A stretch of DNA of 64,000 bases from Streptomyces populi (GTDB taxonomy: Bacteria > Actinomycetota > Actinomycetes > Streptomycetales > Streptomycetaceae): assembly GCF_002911015.1 (NCBI RefSeq), contig NZ_KZ626843.1, forward strand, positions 1-64,000, given 5' to 3'. Position numbers and translations under genes: made by a program. The notes beneath the pieces were generated by a model. That model ran no database searches, was not told where the DNA came from, and saw only the letters and a list, made by a program, of their open reading frames with translations. This document shows positions 61,309-64,000 of the stretch, piece after piece (position 1 is the stretch's first letter; every line of letters starts with the position of its first letter).

Positions 61309-62276
61309 CGGGCGTCCTCCTCGTAGTGCACCCAGCGCTTCTGCGACCAGAAGAGGACGGCCGTCACCAGCGCGACGGCGAGCAGCAGCATCCAGGCCAT
61401 GGCGGAGGCGAAGCCCATCTGGGACTCCTTGAAGCCCTTCTGGTAGAGGTAACAGGTGTAGACGAGCGTGGCGTCGGCCGGACCGCAGGTGGCGTTGGAG
61501 ACCACGTACGCCGAACCGAAGATCTGGAACGAGTGGATGGTCTCCAGCAGGACGTTGAAGAACAGGACGGGGGACAGCATCGGCAGCGTGATGCTCCAGA
61601 ACCTGCGCAGCGGTCCCGCGCCGTCCACCTCCGCCGCCTCGTACAGCTCCCTCGGCACCTGTTTGAGCCCGGCCAGGAAGATGACCATGGGGGCGCCGAA
61701 CTGCCAGACGGTGAGCGCGACCAGGCTGTAGAGCACCCACTCCGGGTCGCCGACCCAGCCCCCGGAGCGGAAGCCGAGGAAGGTCTGCACACGGTCCACG
61801 ACGGCGTCGTCGGAGAACAGCGCGCGCCAGACGAAGCCGACCGAGACGCTCGCGCCGATCAGCGACGGGGCGTAGAACGCGGCCCGGTAGAAGGCCTGAC
61901 CGCGGCGGCTCCGTGCGAGCAGCAGGGCCACTCCGAGCGCCAGCAGCAGCTTGAGCGGCGTACCGATGACGACGTACTCGGCCGTCACCTCGACCGACTT
62001 ACGCCACCGGGGGTCGTCGAACATGGTGGTGAAGTTGTCGAAGCCGATCCACCGGGGCGAGTCGAAGAGGTCGTAGTCGGTGAAGGCGAAGTAGAGGGAG
62101 GCGACCATCGGACCCGCGGTCAGGAGCAGGAAGCCCGCGATCCAGGGCGACATGAAGAGGTAGCCGGCGAGGTTCTCGCGGCGCCGCCCCGGGCGCGTTC
62201 CGGCGACGGGGTGCGCGGGGCGCGCCCGCTGCGCTTCGGGCGGAGAGTCCTTGACGAGCGTCACGGCGGTTCCCAT
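61305..62276 (-). CDS. Carbohydrate ABC transporter permease (LplB/MalF-like)
   Basis: The 323-residue permease starts with a basic N-terminus, then LFMSPWIAGFLLLTAGPMVASLYFAFTDY, typical of MalF/LplB. Its EAA loop is PRELYEAAEVDGAGPLRRFWSITLPMLSPV. It overlaps the substrate-binding-protein stop by one base (TGATG), so the three transporter genes are translated together. Confidence 0.94.
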   Translation of the reverse strand: MGTAVTLVKDSPPEAQRARPAHPVAGTRPGRRRENLAGYLFMSPWIAGFLLLTAGPMVASLYFAFTDYDLFDSPRWIGFDNFTTMFDDPRWRKSVEVTAEYVVIGTPLKLLLALGVALLLARSRRGQAFYRAAFYAPSLIGASVSVGFVWRALFSDDAVVDRVQTFLGFRSGGWVGDPEWVLYSLVALTVWQFGAPMVIFLAGLKQVPRELYEAAEVDGAGPLRRFWSITLPMLSPVLFFNVLLETIHSFQIFGSAYVVSNATCGPADATLVYTCYLYQKGFKESQMGFASAMAWMLLLAVALVTAVLFWSQKRWVHYEEDAR

Positions 62277-63565
62277 CAGGCGGAGAGGGCGGTCTTCGCC
62301 TCGGAGAAGAACTGCTTCACCGCGTCGGAGACCTTGGTGGTGCCCTGGGACATGTCACCGCCGATGCGCAGGAAGGCGGCCTCGACGGTGTCGGCGCCCG
62401 CCGGGTGCGGGGTGATCGCGCCGAGCACACCGGCCGCGGCGACGTCCTTCTCGTACTGCGCGATGGCCTTGCTGGGGGCGTCGGAGGGCTGGAAGGCGTC
62501 GAACTGCTCGGTGGTGGCGAGGATCCCCCGGTCGTAGCCCATGATCTTGCCGACCTCGGGGTCGTGGACCATGAAGTCGATGAACCGGGCCACTTCCTCG
62601 GGATGCTTGGTGTGCGCGGAGGCGCTGAGCATCAGCGAGGCGAGGTACTGACCGGTCTGCCTGCCGTCGGTCGTCGGAATCGGCGCCAGACCGTAACTGC
62701 TGTCGCCCTCCGCCGTATAACGGACCGTGAAGTTGTCCCAGGTGAACTCGGAGGCCGCGTGGCCCGCCGAGAGGGAGGACTTGGGTTTGTCCTGTTCGAC
62801 CCGCTTGGGATCGGTGATGATGCCGGCCTTGACGCGGTTGTAACCGTCGGCCCACCACTCCGTCAGATCGGCCTCGTCGAAACCGAGTCCGTCCTCGGTG
62901 AAGAACGCCTTGCCGTTCTGCCGGAGGTAGAGGTCGTACAGATACATGATGCTGAAGTAACCGGTGTCGCCCGCCACCTTCTGGGTGTCGTGAATCCTCT
63001 TGAGCGCGGCGAAGTACTCGTCCCAGGTCCAGCCCTGCTTCGGATCGACGCCCGCCTTCTCGAACACCTTCTCGTCGACGACAAGTGACATGGTGTTGGA
63101 CCCGACGGGAATCCCGAGCTGCTTTCCGTCGACCTGGCCGACCTTCTCGACCCCGGCGCGAAAGTTCTTCAGGCTCAGATTTCCGGCGTCTATCTGGGAC
63201 TTGAGGTCGAGCAGGATCCCTCGCTTGTCGTACTTCCGCAGAAACCCGACGGCGTTCTGGAATACGTCCGGCGGATTTCCGCCCGCGGCCTGGGTCTGGA
63301 ACTTCTCCCAGAAAGCCACGTAATCCTGGAAGTCCGTCTGTACCTTGATCTTCGGATATTTCTTCTCGAAGAGCGCGATGGAGCGGTTGATCCGCTTCGC
63401 CCGCTCGTCCGCGCCCCACCAGGCGTAACGGATCGTCACCGTCCCGTCCCCGGCGCCGCTTCCGCCCCCACCGCAGCCCGTCGTCGCGGCCAGCCCCAGC
63501 GCGGCCACCGAAGCCCCGGCCGCCTTGAGGACCGTCCGCCTCTCGACACTCCCGTTGTTCCCCAC
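62276..63565 (-). CDS. Extracellular sugar-binding lipoprotein of an ABC importer
   Basis: With GTG 63565 (GGGGAGG upstream) the protein has 429 residues. The N-terminus has a twin-arginine motif (RRTVLKAAG) and a lipobox-like LAATTGC, so it is probably an exported lipoprotein. The mature part is a solute-binding protein 1 fold (RYAWWGADERAKRINRSIALFEKKYPKIKVQ, GNPPDVFQNAV). By context it captures pectin- or rhamnogalacturonan-derived oligosaccharides. It is the first gene of the operon, and start codons further upstream lack a ribosome-binding site. Confidence 0.93.
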   Translation of the reverse strand: MGNNGSVERRTVLKAAGASVAALGLAATTGCGGGGSGAGDGTVTIRYAWWGADERAKRINRSIALFEKKYPKIKVQTDFQDYVAFWEKFQTQAAGGNPPDVFQNAVGFLRKYDKRGILLDLKSQIDAGNLSLKNFRAGVEKVGQVDGKQLGIPVGSNTMSLVVDEKVFEKAGVDPKQGWTWDEYFAALKRIHDTQKVAGDTGYFSIMYLYDLYLRQNGKAFFTEDGLGFDEADLTEWWADGYNRVKAGIITDPKRVEQDKPKSSLSAGHAASEFTWDNFTVRYTAEGDSSYGLAPIPTTDGRQTGQYLASLMLSASAHTKHPEEVARFIDFMVHDPEVGKIMGYDRGILATTEQFDAFQPSDAPSKAIAQYEKDVAAAGVLGAITPHPAGADTVEAAFLRIGGDMSQGTTKVSDAVKQFFSEAKTALSA

Positions 63566-63601
63566 TGCCGGGCCTCCCCGCAACGTCGACGCCATCCGCA
63601 T

Positions 63602-63625
63602 GAATCGTTTCAAGTAAGCGCTTGC
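63602..63625 (-). promoter_or_regulatory. LacI-family-like operators at the sugar operon promoter
   Basis: Two adjacent LacI-like cores with central CG lie between the promoter and the GTG start: GTAAGCGCTTGC (63614-63625, 10 of 12 symmetric around AAGCGCTT) and GAATCGTTTC (63602-63611, one mismatch from symmetric). They begin seven bases past the -10, where a repressor would block initiation. A LacI regulator gene is not in the window. Confidence 0.65.
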
Positions 63626-63631
63626 TGGCAC

Positions 63632-63660
63632 AAGGTACGGAGGCGCTCCGGGCGCGTCAA
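63632..63660 (-). promoter_or_regulatory. Promoter of the PL26/sugar ABC operon
   Basis: On the minus strand a -35 TTGACG (63655-63660) and a -10 TACCTT (63632-63637) are separated by exactly 17 bases. It is the clearest housekeeping-type promoter in the window and is followed directly by the LacI-like operators. Confidence 0.7.
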
Positions 63661-64000
63661 TGATTCGGACAGGAATTGACGTGCGACGCCCCGATCCCGC
63701 CGCACCGACCCCTGCGCCCCTTCCCGCACACCCGTGCACGAGTACGCAGGTCGGACCCGCGCGGTCGGCCCACCGAACATTCCCTGGGTCACGGAACCGC
63801 TCGGCGGCGCGGCCGAAAACGTACTGTCGCGGGGGCGTTGACGGGATGTCGGCCGAGGGTGGGGGAAACGGAGCGTGAGGGGTGGGGCACCTGCCCGCGC
63901 GCCGCGCCGACGTTCACGGACACCGGACCCCTCCGAACCTCCCCACCCGACCCACCGGCCGGACCAGGACACCCACCAGGCCCACCACCCCGGCGCACCA
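63661..64000. other. Right-end region upstream of the sugar operon
   Basis: This 340-base end of the window holds no certain gene. A plus-strand TTGACG occurs at 63838-63843. The last 126 bases contain a possible partial reading frame listed separately. Any divergent regulator of the sugar operon would start here or beyond the edge. Confidence 0.4.
63875..64000 (+). CDS. Possible 5' end of a gene, truncated by the window edge
   Basis: A GTG at 63875, preceded by GGGGGAAACGGAG, opens a frame of 42 codons that runs off the window. The predicted peptide is rich in Pro, Arg and His and has no recognisable domain; GC-rich third positions are only moderately frequent. It may be a proline-rich N-terminus or a chance frame. 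Confidence 0.25.
   Translation, partial: MRGGAPARAPRRRSRTPDPSEPPHPTHRPDQDTHQAHHPGAP

Noticed and set aside
63610..63972. Minus-strand 120-codon frame upstream of the sugar-binding protein
   Set aside because: It overlaps the promoter and operators, has an Arg/Gly/Ser composition and no ribosome-binding site.

Overview
The window is high-GC actinobacterial chromosome, almost certainly Streptomyces. Start codons are often GTG, with some TTG, third codon positions are strongly GC-rich, and the gene order (nusB-efp-aro, ruvX-alaS, rpsD, hisS, relA-apt-secFD-yajC-ruvBAC-yebC-pdxTS, PIM lipid genes, thrS) matches the conserved Streptomyces core. Most genes lie on the minus strand.

Layout. 1-7.1 kb: shikimate genes aroC-aroK-aroB, a P-loop kinase, an M24 peptidase-fold protein, efp and nusB. 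7.1-13.9 kb: aroE, mltG, ruvX, alaS and two small envelope-associated proteins. 14-19.2 kb: an orphan AfsR/LuxR-type NTPase, rpsD, rarA and a VKOR-family protein. 19.3-22.9 kb (+): an ABC exporter with its own histidine kinase and response regulator. 23-27.4 kb: hisS, an MBL-fold hydrolase, a cyclophilin and a DUF349 protein. 27.5-39.5 kb (-): relA, apt, secF, secD, yajC, ruvB, ruvA, ruvC, yebC, pdxT, pdxS. 39.6-43.1 kb (-): a LemA-like protein and the phosphatidylinositol mannoside operon pgsA-patA-pimA. 43.4-47.5 kb (+): an EF-G paralogue and a membrane protein of unknown function. 47.5-51 kb: HIT hydrolase, K+ channel and thrS. 51-54.4 kb: a DUF4365 pair, a DEDDh exonuclease, tRNA-Val and an SRPBCC protein. 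54.5-56.9 kb (+): a large membrane protein. 57-63.6 kb (-): a five-gene pectin/rhamnogalacturonan-type operon (binding protein, two permeases, DUF624 protein, PL26/YetA-type enzyme) behind a clear promoter with LacI-like operators.

The most unusual element is in the 3' untranslated region of thrS. Two type I-E-like CRISPR repeats sit there with exactly 61-bp periodicity (48863-48952). The first starts one base after the thrS stop codon, and the second runs into a strong hairpin terminator. The single 32-nt spacer matches the thrS coding sequence itself at 27 of 32 positions (49426-49457). All five differences fall in the PAM-proximal half, and two of them are at every-sixth positions that Cascade does not read. 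There are no cas genes in the window. I read this as a minimal, thrS-linked CRISPR element, possibly repurposed for autoregulation of threonyl-tRNA synthetase. That role is inference; the repeat spacing, the location and the match are read directly from the sequence.

Other points of interest: an M24 protein with altered metal ligands, an EF-G paralogue with a degenerate G4 motif, an 18-bp palindrome between the VKOR and ABC-exporter genes, and a compact repeat cluster upstream of the large membrane protein at 54.5 kb.
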